A stretch of 64,000 bases of DNA, taken from positions 310,802 to 374,801 of the forward strand of contig NZ_MSCM01000001.1 in NCBI RefSeq assembly GCF_002954665.1. Reading direction: 5' to 3'. A program made the translations under genes and the position numbers. This document shows, piece by piece, positions 1 to 7,641 of the stretch (its first letter is position 1; each line of letters opens with the position of its first letter). The notes beneath the pieces were generated by a model. That model worked only from the letters and a program-made list of their open reading frames with translations, searched no databases and was not told the origin of the DNA. Source of the DNA: Polaribacter glomeratus. GTDB lineage: Bacteria; Bacteroidota; Bacteroidia; Flavobacteriales; Flavobacteriaceae.

Positions 1-2
1 CA

Positions 3-110
3 GAAATGCCTCGTTCTTATATTAAGCAGCATACTAACTTAAAAGTCAATTTTACTCATAATAAATTTTATAAAGACAAATACTTTAATATTTTCGAAGT
101 AAATAACTAA
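3..110 (+). CDS. C-terminal end of an unidentified gene (partial)
   Basis: An open frame enters from the left edge and stops at TAA 108-110, giving 35 residues rich in Lys, Asn and Phe. The next gene starts 3 bp later with no palindromic site between them, so the two probably form one transcription unit or one two-gene cassette. An in-frame ATG at 6-8 exists, but there is no way to tell whether it is internal. No family can be recognised from this fragment. Confidence 0.4.
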   Translation, partial: EMPRSYIKQHTNLKVNFTHNKFYKDKYFNIFEVNN

Positions 111-113
111 ATT

Positions 114-722
114 ATGAAAAACATTATTCTCATTTTAATTATTTTAATTAGTTTGAAGTCTTTTGGGCAAAAAAATAATGCTGATAAATATCAAAAAGAA
201 TGGTTTGAAAAGGCTAAAATTGAGATTGAAAAACCTGATTTAGCAGGCGCATTAATAAAATTTTATTGGGCATATGAAAACAATAAAGAAAGTGAACTGG
301 GAAAAGTTTGTTTGAAAAAAATTGATAGTTTAAAACCATTAGTAAGGAAAGAAAAGATAAATGAATTGAAAGGAAATTGGAAATTAGTCAATAATGAATC
401 TAAAGAAGAACACTTTTTGAAAATTTCAGAAACTGAAATACGATTCTATGAAAAGAAAAATGGAAATTCCGAAATAAAATTGGTTAAAACTGAAAAGATA
501 TTATTTAATGAAATAAACTATGGTTCGTATCCAACTTATTGGGAATTAATATTTTCTGACAATCAAATTTGGAACTTTAATGTAAATGATAAAATAGACG
601 AAAACATATTATACACATCTAAAACGAACAAAGTCGGCGATTACAGTATAAAACATTATCCAATGTACAAAGATGGTCGAAAACCAAGAGATAAAAGAAA
701 TTTTTACGAAAGAATAAAATAA
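114..722 (+). CDS. Secreted protein of unknown function
   Basis: This encodes a 202-aa protein with a clear N-terminal signal peptide: a hydrophobic Ile/Leu stretch ending near SFGQ at about residue 19. Export to the periplasm or beyond is expected. The middle (about residues 80-125) has a GNWKLVNNES-type stretch and alternating hydrophobic strands like small lipocalin-type beta-barrels, but this is only a resemblance. It lies 3 bp after an upstream partial gene and is the first complete gene of the cassette-like array. The 3' flank carries only a degenerate half of the palindrome that follows the other array genes. Function unknown. Confidence 0.8.
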   Translation: MKNIILILIILISLKSFGQKNNADKYQKEWFEKAKIEIEKPDLAGALIKFYWAYENNKESELGKVCLKKIDSLKPLVRKEKINELKGNWKLVNNESKEEHFLKISETEIRFYEKKNGNSEIKLVKTEKILFNEINYGSYPTYWELIFSDNQIWNFNVNDKIDENILYTSKTNKVGDYSIKHYPMYKDGRKPRDKRNFYERIK

Positions 723-765
723 CAGTGTACAACACCTTGTAATTAATAATTTAAAAATATAAAAA
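723..765 (+). repeat. Degenerate half of an attC-like site
   Basis: The 43 bp between the two genes contain ACAACACCTTGTAA at 731-744. It resembles the left end of the complete palindromes downstream (ACAACACGG at 1331, GCAACACCTTTTAA at 4092). No right arm or ACGTT end follows, so the site looks truncated. The assignment rests on this short similarity alone. Confidence 0.3.
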
Positions 766-1320
766 ATGAAAAATATACTATTTATAATAGCTTTAATAAC
801 TGTATTGAGTTGTAAAGCACAGCTACCAATAATTTCCACAGTTGATTTTGCAAATGATGAAGATAATAATATTGAATTATTTACTGGTTCTTATCTAAAA
901 GATGTAGAAAATAAGTTTGCCCCTTTTATTGGAACTTGGAAATGGGAAAGTGGGACCTCACTTTTAGAGGTTGAGTTCTTAAAAGTAGAAATGGTTTACG
1001 ATGGAGAAACTTATGAGGATTATCTTATTGGAAAATATAGATATGTAGATAATGGAGTAGAAAAACATAATTCATTAGGCGTAAATATTACTCCAAATAA
1101 TGTCAATGGATATTCTCTTTACTTAATTAGAGGAGGCGGTTATGAAAAAGATAATTATAAGGAACTTAGTATGAATGACTTAAAAAAGAACATTTGGTGT
1201 AATTTATACATAACATTAACTACCCCTACAGAAGCTAAATGGAAAGTTAGAAGAACAGATGGTAATATCCCAACTGGAGGCTTTACTTTTCCAACAGAAG
1301 TTACACTTATAAAACAATAA
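766..1320 (+). CDS. DUF6705-like lipoprotein
   Basis: This 184-aa protein begins with a hydrophobic segment and a lipobox (VLSC, Cys at about residue 16), so it is probably lipid-anchored and envelope-located. The region around residues 48-100 (PFIGTWKWESG, then EVEFLKVEMVYDGETYEDY) matches my recollection of the DUF6705 family, short flavobacterial proteins of unknown function predicted to form a small beta structure. It is followed at once by a complete attC-like palindrome, so gene plus palindrome form one cassette-like unit. The family call is from memory of the pattern. Confidence 0.75.
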   Translation: MKNILFIIALITVLSCKAQLPIISTVDFANDEDNNIELFTGSYLKDVENKFAPFIGTWKWESGTSLLEVEFLKVEMVYDGETYEDYLIGKYRYVDNGVEKHNSLGVNITPNNVNGYSLYLIRGGGYEKDNYKELSMNDLKKNIWCNLYITLTTPTEAKWKVRRTDGNIPTGGFTFPTEVTLIKQ

Positions 1321-1329
1321 AATACAAAC

Positions 1330-1460
1330 CACAACACGGTATATAAAAAATAGCAGTTAAGTGCAAACTATAAAGTTTGTGCTTTTCTACTATTTTAATT
1401 TATAAACTGAAAGTATATGTATTTTTACTCTGCTACTTTTCATATACCAAAACGTTAGCC
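1330..1460 (+). repeat. attC-like imperfect palindrome, site B
   Basis: Outer arms at 1338-1356 (GGTATATAAAAAATAGCAG) and 1430-1448 pair at 17 of 19 positions. An inner inverted repeat (CAAACT / AGTTTG) lies at about 1364-1379. The right end is AACGTTAGCC, giving a core-like GTTAGCC at 1454-1460. The long imperfect stem, off-centre loops and a GTT-starting right end are the architecture of integron attC sites. The 7-mer at the right end is the exact reverse complement of GGCTAAC at 2303-2309, the left end of the next site. Confidence 0.6.
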
Positions 1461-1484
1461 TTCATTATGACCAACTATTAACCA

Positions 1485-2288
1485 ATGATAAAATTCTTTA
1501 GAAAAATTCGACAAAACTTACTCATGGAAAATAAAACTGGAAAGTATTTCAAATATGCTATTGGAGAAATTATTTTGGTTGTGATTGGAATATTAATTGC
1601 ATTGCAAATAAATAATTGGAATGAAAAACGAATTCAGCATAATCAAGGAGAAGTTCTATTGTTGGAGTTGACAGAAGAGATTATAGAGGATATTAATACG
1701 TGTAATTGGGCTATTAAAAATCTAAAAGTAAGTATTAAAGAACAAGAGGCTATTTTTAAAGTTAAGAATTTAAGAACTGTCGATTTAGATAGCTTGTACT
1801 TTTTCTTTAGTGAAGCAAATGTTGATATAAAAATCGATGCAAATACCAAAATAAAAATCAACAATTTAGGTATAACTAGTTTAAGCACAAATGAAGAATT
1901 AAATAATGAAATTAATGAGTATTTTGATGGTTCTGTAATGAAATTTAATCGACGAATCGAATATGATTGGAGTAATCAGCGCCAAAGATGGAAAGATTTA
2001 AATGAAATAAATACCGTGAATTTTAATTCTGATTTGATTCAAGGTTTTGACAAAATGGATATTGAAGAAACTAAAAGTACTATCATTGGGCTTATAAATT
2101 CACCATTTTTTAAAAGGTCTATTTTAAATGCATATTATGCGAATAAGAGTACATTAGAAACGGTACTATATTTCAAAGAAAAATCTATTAGTTTACTTGA
2201 AAAAATTCATAAAGAATTATTAAAATCAAATCCTAAATTGAAACCCTTGCCGGATTTTGATATTGAACAGGATTCAATAAAAAATTGA
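1485..2288 (+). CDS. DUF6090 family membrane protein, copy 1
   Basis: This 267-aa protein has the family's signature N-terminus: MIKFFRKIRQ, a basic stretch with K-T/F-GKY, then a single transmembrane helix at about residues 28-45 rich in Ile/Val/Leu ending in ALQINNWNE. The rest is a predicted helical, charged soluble domain, so the topology is probably one anchor with a large globular part. The function of DUF6090 proteins is unknown. Attc-like sites flank it on both sides, and the unit from GTTAGCC (1454) to GGCTAAC (2303) has complementary ends. A second copy follows directly and a third lies at 37704-38786. Confidence 0.85.
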   Translation: MIKFFRKIRQNLLMENKTGKYFKYAIGEIILVVIGILIALQINNWNEKRIQHNQGEVLLLELTEEIIEDINTCNWAIKNLKVSIKEQEAIFKVKNLRTVDLDSLYFFFSEANVDIKIDANTKIKINNLGITSLSTNEELNNEINEYFDGSVMKFNRRIEYDWSNQRQRWKDLNEINTVNFNSDLIQGFDKMDIEETKSTIIGLINSPFFKRSILNAYYANKSTLETVLYFKEKSISLLEKIHKELLKSNPKLKPLPDFDIEQDSIKN

Positions 2289-2302
2289 TTAAAATAACGA
2301 AA

Positions 2303-2435
2303 GGCTAACAACGTGTATAATTCATTGCTGTTTATAGCCTACTTATAAAAGTTCTTGCTGACTTCCGTAGGTAGTTTTTATTTACTAAATTCACTGCTTG
2401 AACCACGCAACTAATCTTATACAACAACGTTGGTA
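2303..2435 (+). repeat. attC-like imperfect palindrome, site C
   Basis: The left end is GGCTAACAACGTGTATAA and the right end is CTTATACAACAACGTTGG. GTATAA pairs with TTATAC, and the neighbouring ATT/AAT bases extend the stem with gaps. An inner CCTAC / GTAGG pair lies at about 2338-2375. The right end contains GTTGGTA at 2429-2435. It separates two DUF6090 genes in the same orientation. Pairing is weaker than in site B. Confidence 0.5.
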
Positions 2436-2456
2436 GTGATGTAAAACCGCTAACAA

Positions 2457-3230
2457 ATGATAAAATTCTTCAGAAAAATTAGACAAAAAATGCTGACTGA
2501 AAATAAGTTCGGAAAATATCTAGCTTATGCAATCGGAGAAATTATTCTAGTGGTTATAGGAATTTTAATTGCACTTTACTTAAATAACCAACAAGAGGAG
2601 CATAAAATTCAAAAGCAACAACTTAACTATTTAAGGCAGATAAAAGTAGAAACTTTAAGCAACCTAAATTTACTCGCAATAGAGAAAGAAGAACTATCAA
2701 GTAAATTGGAAAATGGCTATAAATTACTAAATATAATGAATAGTGATAGCCTATCAAATAGTTTAACCGAATTAGAAATGTCATTTTCGATTTACGAATT
2801 CCAAAGAAAAGATAATGTGTTCTTTTATGAAAACGGAGCCTTGAACCAAATTATTTATAGCGGAGGATTAAAAGAGATTAAGAACGACAGTATTAGAGCT
2901 TTATTAGCATCATTAGAAGGAAAATTGACCGAAGTCAGATTACAAGAAGGTCAGGTTACCGAAGCTCAAGAAAATCTAGTAAATTATTTTTATCAAAATG
3001 GGGATTTTAGAAATCTAGCTGATGATATGGGATTTAATAAAATAATTGGATTAGATAGTTCCGCAAATAAAAAAGGAAATAAAAGTTTGTTACTTTCCAA
3101 ACAATATGAAAATTATGTTTTTCAATTTGTTGCGTACGGCACTTCCTTGAAAAATAATGAATATTTATTATTTGAAAATGAAATGAAATCTCTCGTTAGA
3201 TTAATAAACAAAGAGTTGGCTGAAAAATAA
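2457..3230 (+). CDS. DUF6090 family membrane protein, copy 2
   Basis: This 257-aa protein shares the N-terminal 50 residues with copy 1 (MIKFFRKIRQ, GKYLAYAIGEI, then one transmembrane helix), but the remaining soluble domain is very different. That domain is helical and Glu/Lys/Gln-rich with coiled-coil-like heptads at about residues 50-90. Conserved anchor and divergent body suggest selection for location with varied partners; this is inference. It occupies its own unit between sites C and D. Function unknown. Confidence 0.85.
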   Translation: MIKFFRKIRQKMLTENKFGKYLAYAIGEIILVVIGILIALYLNNQQEEHKIQKQQLNYLRQIKVETLSNLNLLAIEKEELSSKLENGYKLLNIMNSDSLSNSLTELEMSFSIYEFQRKDNVFFYENGALNQIIYSGGLKEIKNDSIRALLASLEGKLTEVRLQEGQVTEAQENLVNYFYQNGDFRNLADDMGFNKIIGLDSSANKKGNKSLLLSKQYENYVFQFVAYGTSLKNNEYLLFENEMKSLVRLINKELAEK

Positions 3231-3235
3231 CGAAA

Positions 3236-3432
3236 GCACAACGACGTATATAGTTAATAGCTAGTTTGTTGCTTAATCGAGGTTAAGGCGTATTTGGAAA
3301 GTCGCCAAATTTTTAAATTTGACGATTTCAAATAAAAAAGATAATTAGTAAAATTTAAAAATCTGGCTTGTGCTTAATCCGAAATTTATTTTCTAATTTA
3401 TGCACAACGAGCCATATACCAACACGTTTGTA
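3236..3432 (+). repeat. attC-like imperfect palindrome, site D
   Basis: The left end is GCACAACGACGTATATAG and the right end CATATACCAACACGTTTG. The left GTATATAG...GCTAGTTTGTTGC pairs with the right GCACAACGAGCCATATAC when a 6-base bulge is allowed. At about 197 bp it is longer than the other sites because of an AT-rich insertion in the loop. It ends in GTTTGTA at 3426-3432. Confidence 0.5.
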
Positions 3433-3449
3433 AATATTAAAATGAAACT

Positions 3450-4085
3450 ATGAAAAAATATTTTATAATTATATTCTTATTAGTTAGCTATTTTTCTTTT
3501 TCGCAGAAATTTAAAAATAAATATCTTGACATTAACAACAATGAAATAACTGAGAGAGAATTCCATAAACAAAAAGACTATAAAGTTAATTACCCAATAT
3601 TTATTCAATACGATTCGCTAAAAACAGGAATACTTGTTAGACGAAAAAATATAGGAAAATTAGATAAAATAGAATTAAACCAATTGAAGGAATATCTTAC
3701 TAAACTATCTAACGAAAAAATTAATTCAAATAAAGTAATAGTCCTTAACTATCTTTCTTCTACCCCAATAACTCCTTATTTTGGAGAAAAATCGCATTGG
3801 TCAATATTTAAACAGGATTATTTAAGAGACTTAAATAAGATTCCTAACATTCAGCAAATTTGGGTTAATAATCCAGACAATCAAAACTTAGAATATTTTC
3901 ACAGCGACAGAATTAAATGGGTTGAAGATTCTGACAGAATAATTGAAAAATTATTTTTCCCTTTTGAATTTGAATTTGGGAGCTTTGTAGTTATTAACTC
4001 TAATGGAAATTACATATCTTATTATGCGGAATATGGAAAAAAAAATGTGATCGATTTTACTAAAGAATGTCTAAAATTAAAATAA
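3450..4085 (+). CDS. Secreted protein of unknown function
   Basis: This 211-aa protein has a signal peptide (MKKYFIIIFLLVSYFSFSQ) with a likely cleavage after SFSQ. The mature part is rich in Lys, Asn, Tyr and aromatic residues, without cysteine clusters or further membrane segments. I see no motif tied to a known function. It is the only gene between palindromes D and E, in the same orientation as the other array genes, so cargo of the cassette array is the best contextual description. Confidence 0.8.
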   Translation: MKKYFIIIFLLVSYFSFSQKFKNKYLDINNNEITEREFHKQKDYKVNYPIFIQYDSLKTGILVRRKNIGKLDKIELNQLKEYLTKLSNEKINSNKVIVLNYLSSTPITPYFGEKSHWSIFKQDYLRDLNKIPNIQQIWVNNPDNQNLEYFHSDRIKWVEDSDRIIEKLFFPFEFEFGSFVVINSNGNYISYYAEYGKKNVIDFTKECLKLK

Positions 4086-4089
4086 TATT

Positions 4090-4228
4090 TTGCAACACCT
4101 TTTAAGTAAAAATTGCTACATTTAGCTAAAATAAAAATTAGTTGCTCTTTTTGCAAACTACTTAATTTCCTTATAAAATTACTAGTTCTCAAAACCGCAA
4201 CTTTTAATACAAAACAACGTAGCTGCAA
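4090..4228 (+). repeat. attC-like imperfect palindrome, site E
   Basis: The left arm (ACCTTTTAAGTAAAAATTGC) pairs with the right arm (GCAACTTTTAATACAAAAC): TAAAAATTGC matches TAAAAGTTGC after reverse complement, with further pairing outward. The right end reads AACGTAGCTGC instead of ACGTT. The next site begins GCAGTGAACG, partly complementary to this end (GCAG and ACG shared). It resembles the ends of one cassette but is not exact. Confidence 0.45.
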
Positions 4229-4256
4229 TTAAAAACGCTACTATAAAATAAAGTCT

Positions 4257-4982
4257 TTGGAAAATTGTAATAATTGTAATAAGAATATATCAGGAAAATT
4301 TTGCGCTGATTGTGGGTTCCCAAAAGAAATTAAACGAATTGACAGTAAGTACATTACTGAAGAAATTAGTGATATTTTAAATTTTGACAAAGGAATCTTT
4401 TATACAATTAAAGAAATGTTTATTAGACCCGGTAATACAGTTAGAAAATTTGTTAATGGTGACAGAAAAAAAATTGTAAAACCTATTATATTTTTGATTA
4501 TTTGTTCGTTAATCTATACAATTGGACAACAATTTCTTAGTTACGAAGGTGGCTACCTAATTTATAATATAGAAAACCGAGATAATGCACCAATAACGCT
4601 TCAATTATTTGATTGGTTTTCTAAAAATTATGGTTATGCAAATAGTATAATGGCTGTTTTTATAGCTATTTGGATTAGATTTTTCTTTAAGAAATATAAT
4701 TATAATTTTTATGAAATCTACATTCTCTTATGTTACATAATGGGGATTTCTGTACTTATTTATACGTTATTAGGAATTATAGAAAGTGCAATTGATTTTC
4801 CATTATTAAAATCAGGAATATTTATTAGCTTAATATATAGCACTTGGGCTATTGGACAGTTTTTTGACCGAAAAAAGAAAATAAATTATTTGAAAGCATT
4901 TTTATGCTATTTATTTGGCATAGTAACTAGTTTAATTTTAGTATTCGGAATTGGAACTGGAATAGATGCATTATTAAAATAA
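4257..4982 (+). CDS. DUF3667 zinc-ribbon membrane protein
   Basis: This 241-aa protein opens with a four-cysteine ribbon (C4-x2-C7...C16-x2-C19 in ENCNNCNKNISGKFCADCG), typical of DUF3667. The family's amphipathic stretch (FYTIKEMFIRPGNTVRKFVNG, about residues 48-69) follows, then four or five hydrophobic helices. It should sit in the inner membrane with the zinc ribbon cytoplasmic; function is unknown. The start is TTG at 4257: an in-frame stop lies at 4230-4232 and there is no ATG or GTG between it and the Cys-rich segment. It is cargo between palindromes E and F. Confidence 0.8.
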   Translation: MENCNNCNKNISGKFCADCGFPKEIKRIDSKYITEEISDILNFDKGIFYTIKEMFIRPGNTVRKFVNGDRKKIVKPIIFLIICSLIYTIGQQFLSYEGGYLIYNIENRDNAPITLQLFDWFSKNYGYANSIMAVFIAIWIRFFFKKYNYNFYEIYILLCYIMGISVLIYTLLGIIESAIDFPLLKSGIFISLIYSTWAIGQFFDRKKKINYLKAFLCYLFGIVTSLILVFGIGTGIDALLK

Positions 4983-4983
4983 C

Positions 4984-5116
4984 AGCAGTGAACGTAGTAT
5001 CTAATTTATTGCTAGTTTTAACCAATTTACAAAATCTTCGCAGTCTTTCTATCTGTGCTCTATTTATTAAATTAACTACTTAAAACACCCATCTAGCCTT
5101 ATATAACACGTTAATA
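4984..5116 (+). repeat. attC-like imperfect palindrome, site F
   Basis: The left part reads GCAGTGAACGTAGTATCTAA...GCTAGTTTTAA and the right part TTAAAACACCCATCTAGCCTTATATAACACGTTAATA. TTGCTAG/CTAGCC and AGTTTTAA/TTAAAAC pair in register, with bulges. It ends with ACGTTAATA. It lies between the DUF3667 gene and the porin-like gene. Confidence 0.45.
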
Positions 5117-5131
5117 ATAAGAACAAAAAAC

Positions 5132-5746
5132 ATGAAAAAAGGAATATTTATCTTTAGCATTTTATTTACAACATTAACATATAGTCAAAACTACGGCTTC
5201 CATTTTGGAACTAATTTATCAACACAAACTAATAAAGACAAATTAAGAAACAACTCGGAAGAAAACGATTTTAAGAACGTTTTTGGAATTAATATAGGGT
5301 TTGATTACAAAAATGAAATATCAGATAATCTTTATATTTTAACTGGTTTTAATTTTACTCAAAATGGATTTAAACAAGAAACAGAAGACCTTACTATCGC
5401 AAATACAGCAAAACTTAATTACATAAATATTCCAATAACTTTATTATTAGATAGTAAAAAAACTAAAAATGGACCAAACTTAAAATTTGGAGGATATCTT
5501 TCTTATTTAATCGGAGGAAAATATAGTTTTATAAAATCTCCTTTTGAAGAGTCTGTAGATGAAAATTTTAAGAAAATTGACTTTGGTTTAACAGGTGGTA
5601 TTGGAGTTAAAGTTAATCGTTTTACAATTGATTTAATTTATAAGTTAGGACTTAATAATATCGCCGAAGATGGAGATAACGATTTTTTAGAAACAAATGT
5701 TAAAAATAGAAGTTTGAATTTAAACCTAACCTATTGGATAAAATAA
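5132..5746 (+). CDS. Outer-membrane beta-barrel protein (porin-like)
   Basis: This 204-aa protein has a signal peptide ending near TYSQ at residue 19. The mature chain has alternating amphipathic strands, repeated Gly/Asn/Tyr turns and a C-terminus ending in an aromatic residue and basic end (NLTYWIK), the pattern of OmpW/PorT-like eight-stranded barrels in Bacteroidetes (outer membrane protein beta-barrel domain family). Substrate and role are unknown. It is the last array gene, followed by a site with only a recognisable left end. Confidence 0.8.
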   Translation: MKKGIFIFSILFTTLTYSQNYGFHFGTNLSTQTNKDKLRNNSEENDFKNVFGINIGFDYKNEISDNLYILTGFNFTQNGFKQETEDLTIANTAKLNYINIPITLLLDSKKTKNGPNLKFGGYLSYLIGGKYSFIKSPFEESVDENFKKIDFGLTGGIGVKVNRFTIDLIYKLGLNNIAEDGDNDFLETNVKNRSLNLNLTYWIK

Positions 5747-5754
5747 TTTGCCAT

Positions 5755-5947
5755 TGCCAACACTCTACAAAATTAATTGCCTTTTTTAATCCAATTACAA
5801 AAGTCCTCGAACTTCTTTAATACTAATTCTCAACTAAAAATACTATTTAAGAAATAGATTGTCTATTCCTATAAATTTTTTACTTTTAAACAAAAAACAA
5901 ATTGCTACAATTTATGAATTCTATTTCATAAAAACCAACTAAAAGAC
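5755..5947 (+). repeat. Half attC-like site at the array boundary
   Basis: The left end TGCCAACACTCTACAAAATTAATTGCC fits the other sites (CAACAC followed by an AATTGC-type arm). No convincing right arm or ACGTT end appears before hsdM starts at 5948. AATTGCTACAATTT near 5903 could be a remnant of the right arm. This marks the right edge of the cassette-like region. The rest is AT-rich and holds the hsdM upstream region. Confidence 0.35.
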
Positions 5948-7510
5948 ATGTCAGAAAACCAATTACAATTGCATCAAACATTATGGAATATTGCCAACGA
6001 TTTGCGTGGTAATATGGATGCAGATGATTTTAGAGATTACATACTAGGCTTTATATTTTACAAGTATTTAAGTAAAAAAATGTCTTTACATGCCAATGTT
6101 ATTTTAAAGCCAGACGGTTTAGAATATCATGAGGTAATTGGGCACGAATCCGAAGAAATCTTATTGCAAGAAATTAAACTAGATGCGCTAGATGCGCTTG
6201 GGTATTTTCTAAAACCAACCGAGTTGTTTAGCGAATTAGCCAAAAGAGGAAATTCTGGCGGAGTAAACAAGTTTATTTTAGAAGATTTACAAAAGGTTCT
6301 CACCAATATAGAACAGAGTACAATGGGTAGCGAAAGTGAAGAAGACTTCGGAAACCTTTTTGAAGATTTAGATTTAACAAGTAGCAAACTGGGTAAAACC
6401 GAAGAGGCTAAAAATGAACTTATTGTAAAAGTATTAATTCATTTAGAAGGCATCGATTTCGATTTAGAAAACAATGAAAACGATTTGTTGGGCGATGCTT
6501 ATGAATATTTAATTGGGCAGTTTGCATCTGGCGCAGGTAAAAAAGCAGGTGAGTTTTACACACCACAACAAGTTTCTAAAATATTGGCACAAATTGTAAC
6601 TACAGATAAAACACGTTTAAAATAGGTATACGATCCTACATGTGGTTCTGGTTCTTTGCTGTTACGAGTTGCTAAAGAAGTAAAAGAAGTTGGTGGTTTT
6701 TTCGGGCAAGAAAGCAACCCAACTACCTACAACTTGTGCAGAATGAACATGATTATGCACGATGTACATTATAAAAAGTTTGATATTTATAATGAAGATA
6801 CGCTTGTAAATCCGTCGCCAAAACATATAGACGAACGTTTTGAAGCTATTGTTGCCAATCCGCCTTTTTCTGCTAACTGGAATCCAGATGCTATTATTAG
6901 CGATGATCGGTTTTCGCCTTACGGAAAAATGGCACCCAAAAGCAAAGCAGATTTTGCCTTTGTGCAACACATGATTCATCAGCTAGCAGAAAACGGAACG
7001 ATGGCGTGCGTTTTACCACATGGTGTTTTGTTTAGAGGCGCGGCAGAAGGGCACATCAGAAAATATATTATTGATGATAAAAACCAATTAGACGCCGTTA
7101 TCGGCTTGCCAGCAAATATCTTTTATGGTACAAGCATCCCAACCTGTGTTTTGGTATTAAAGAAAAATAGAAAAGACGCCAAAGACATTTTATTTATTGA
7201 TGCTAGCAATGCTTTTGACAAAGTAAAAACGCAAAATGTTTTAACAGAAGCGCATTTAAAAGACATTATAGACACCTATAGAAATAGAGAAACCAAAGAC
7301 AAATACAGTTATGTGGCTTCGTTGGCAGAAGTAAAAGAAAACGATTACAATTTAAACATACCAAGATATGTAGATACTTTTGAAGAAGAAGAGGTCATAG
7401 ATCTTTTGGCGGTTTCTTCGGATTTAAAAACCCTAGAAACAGACATTGCCAACACAGATGCTATAATTGCGGATTTCTGTAAAGAGTTAAATATTGAAAC
7501 ACCGTTTTAA
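5948..7510 (+). pseudogene. hsdM: Type I restriction-modification DNA methyltransferase subunit M, interrupted by in-frame TAG
   Basis: HsdM methylates adenine in the recognition site of a type I R-M complex. Read through one stop, this is a normal-length HsdM (520 codons): helical N-terminal HsdM_N domain (about 10-150), methyltransferase motif I VYDPTCGSGSLL at about 227-238, motif IV NPPF at about 303. The stop TAG at 6623-6625 lies directly before motif I, and both halves are in the same frame, so this is a single nonsense change. The first piece (226 aa) lacks the catalytic domain. A restart at TTG 6656 would lack motif I. Unless the stop is suppressed or is a sequence error, no methyltransferase is made. 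Confidence 0.85.
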
Positions 7511-7620
7511 CAGATTGCTTCACTAGCGTTCGCAAAGACGGATTCGAGTGTTATTGCGAGCGTAACGCAGTCAAACCAGTCGTCATTGCGAGCGTAACGC
7601 AGAGAAGCGCGTCAATCTGT
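7511..7620. repeat. Inverted pair of GTCATTGCGAG-type palindromic repeats
   Basis: Between hsdM and hsdS, CAGATTGCTTCACTAGCG opens a copy in reverse orientation at 7511. GTCATTGCGAGCGTAACGCA at about 7582 starts a copy in forward orientation ending in GTCAATCTG. The same core recurs inside hsdS, in the array at 8997-9750 and after the GIY-YIG gene, so this is one dispersed element family. Confidence 0.7.
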
Positions 7621-7641
7621 CAATTAAACTAACGAAACAAA

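Noticed and set aside
6656..7510. A separate gene beginning at TTG 6656 for the methyltransferase half of hsdM
   Set aside because: It is in the same frame as the upstream half, would start inside motif I, and has no ribosome site; one stop in a single gene explains it better.
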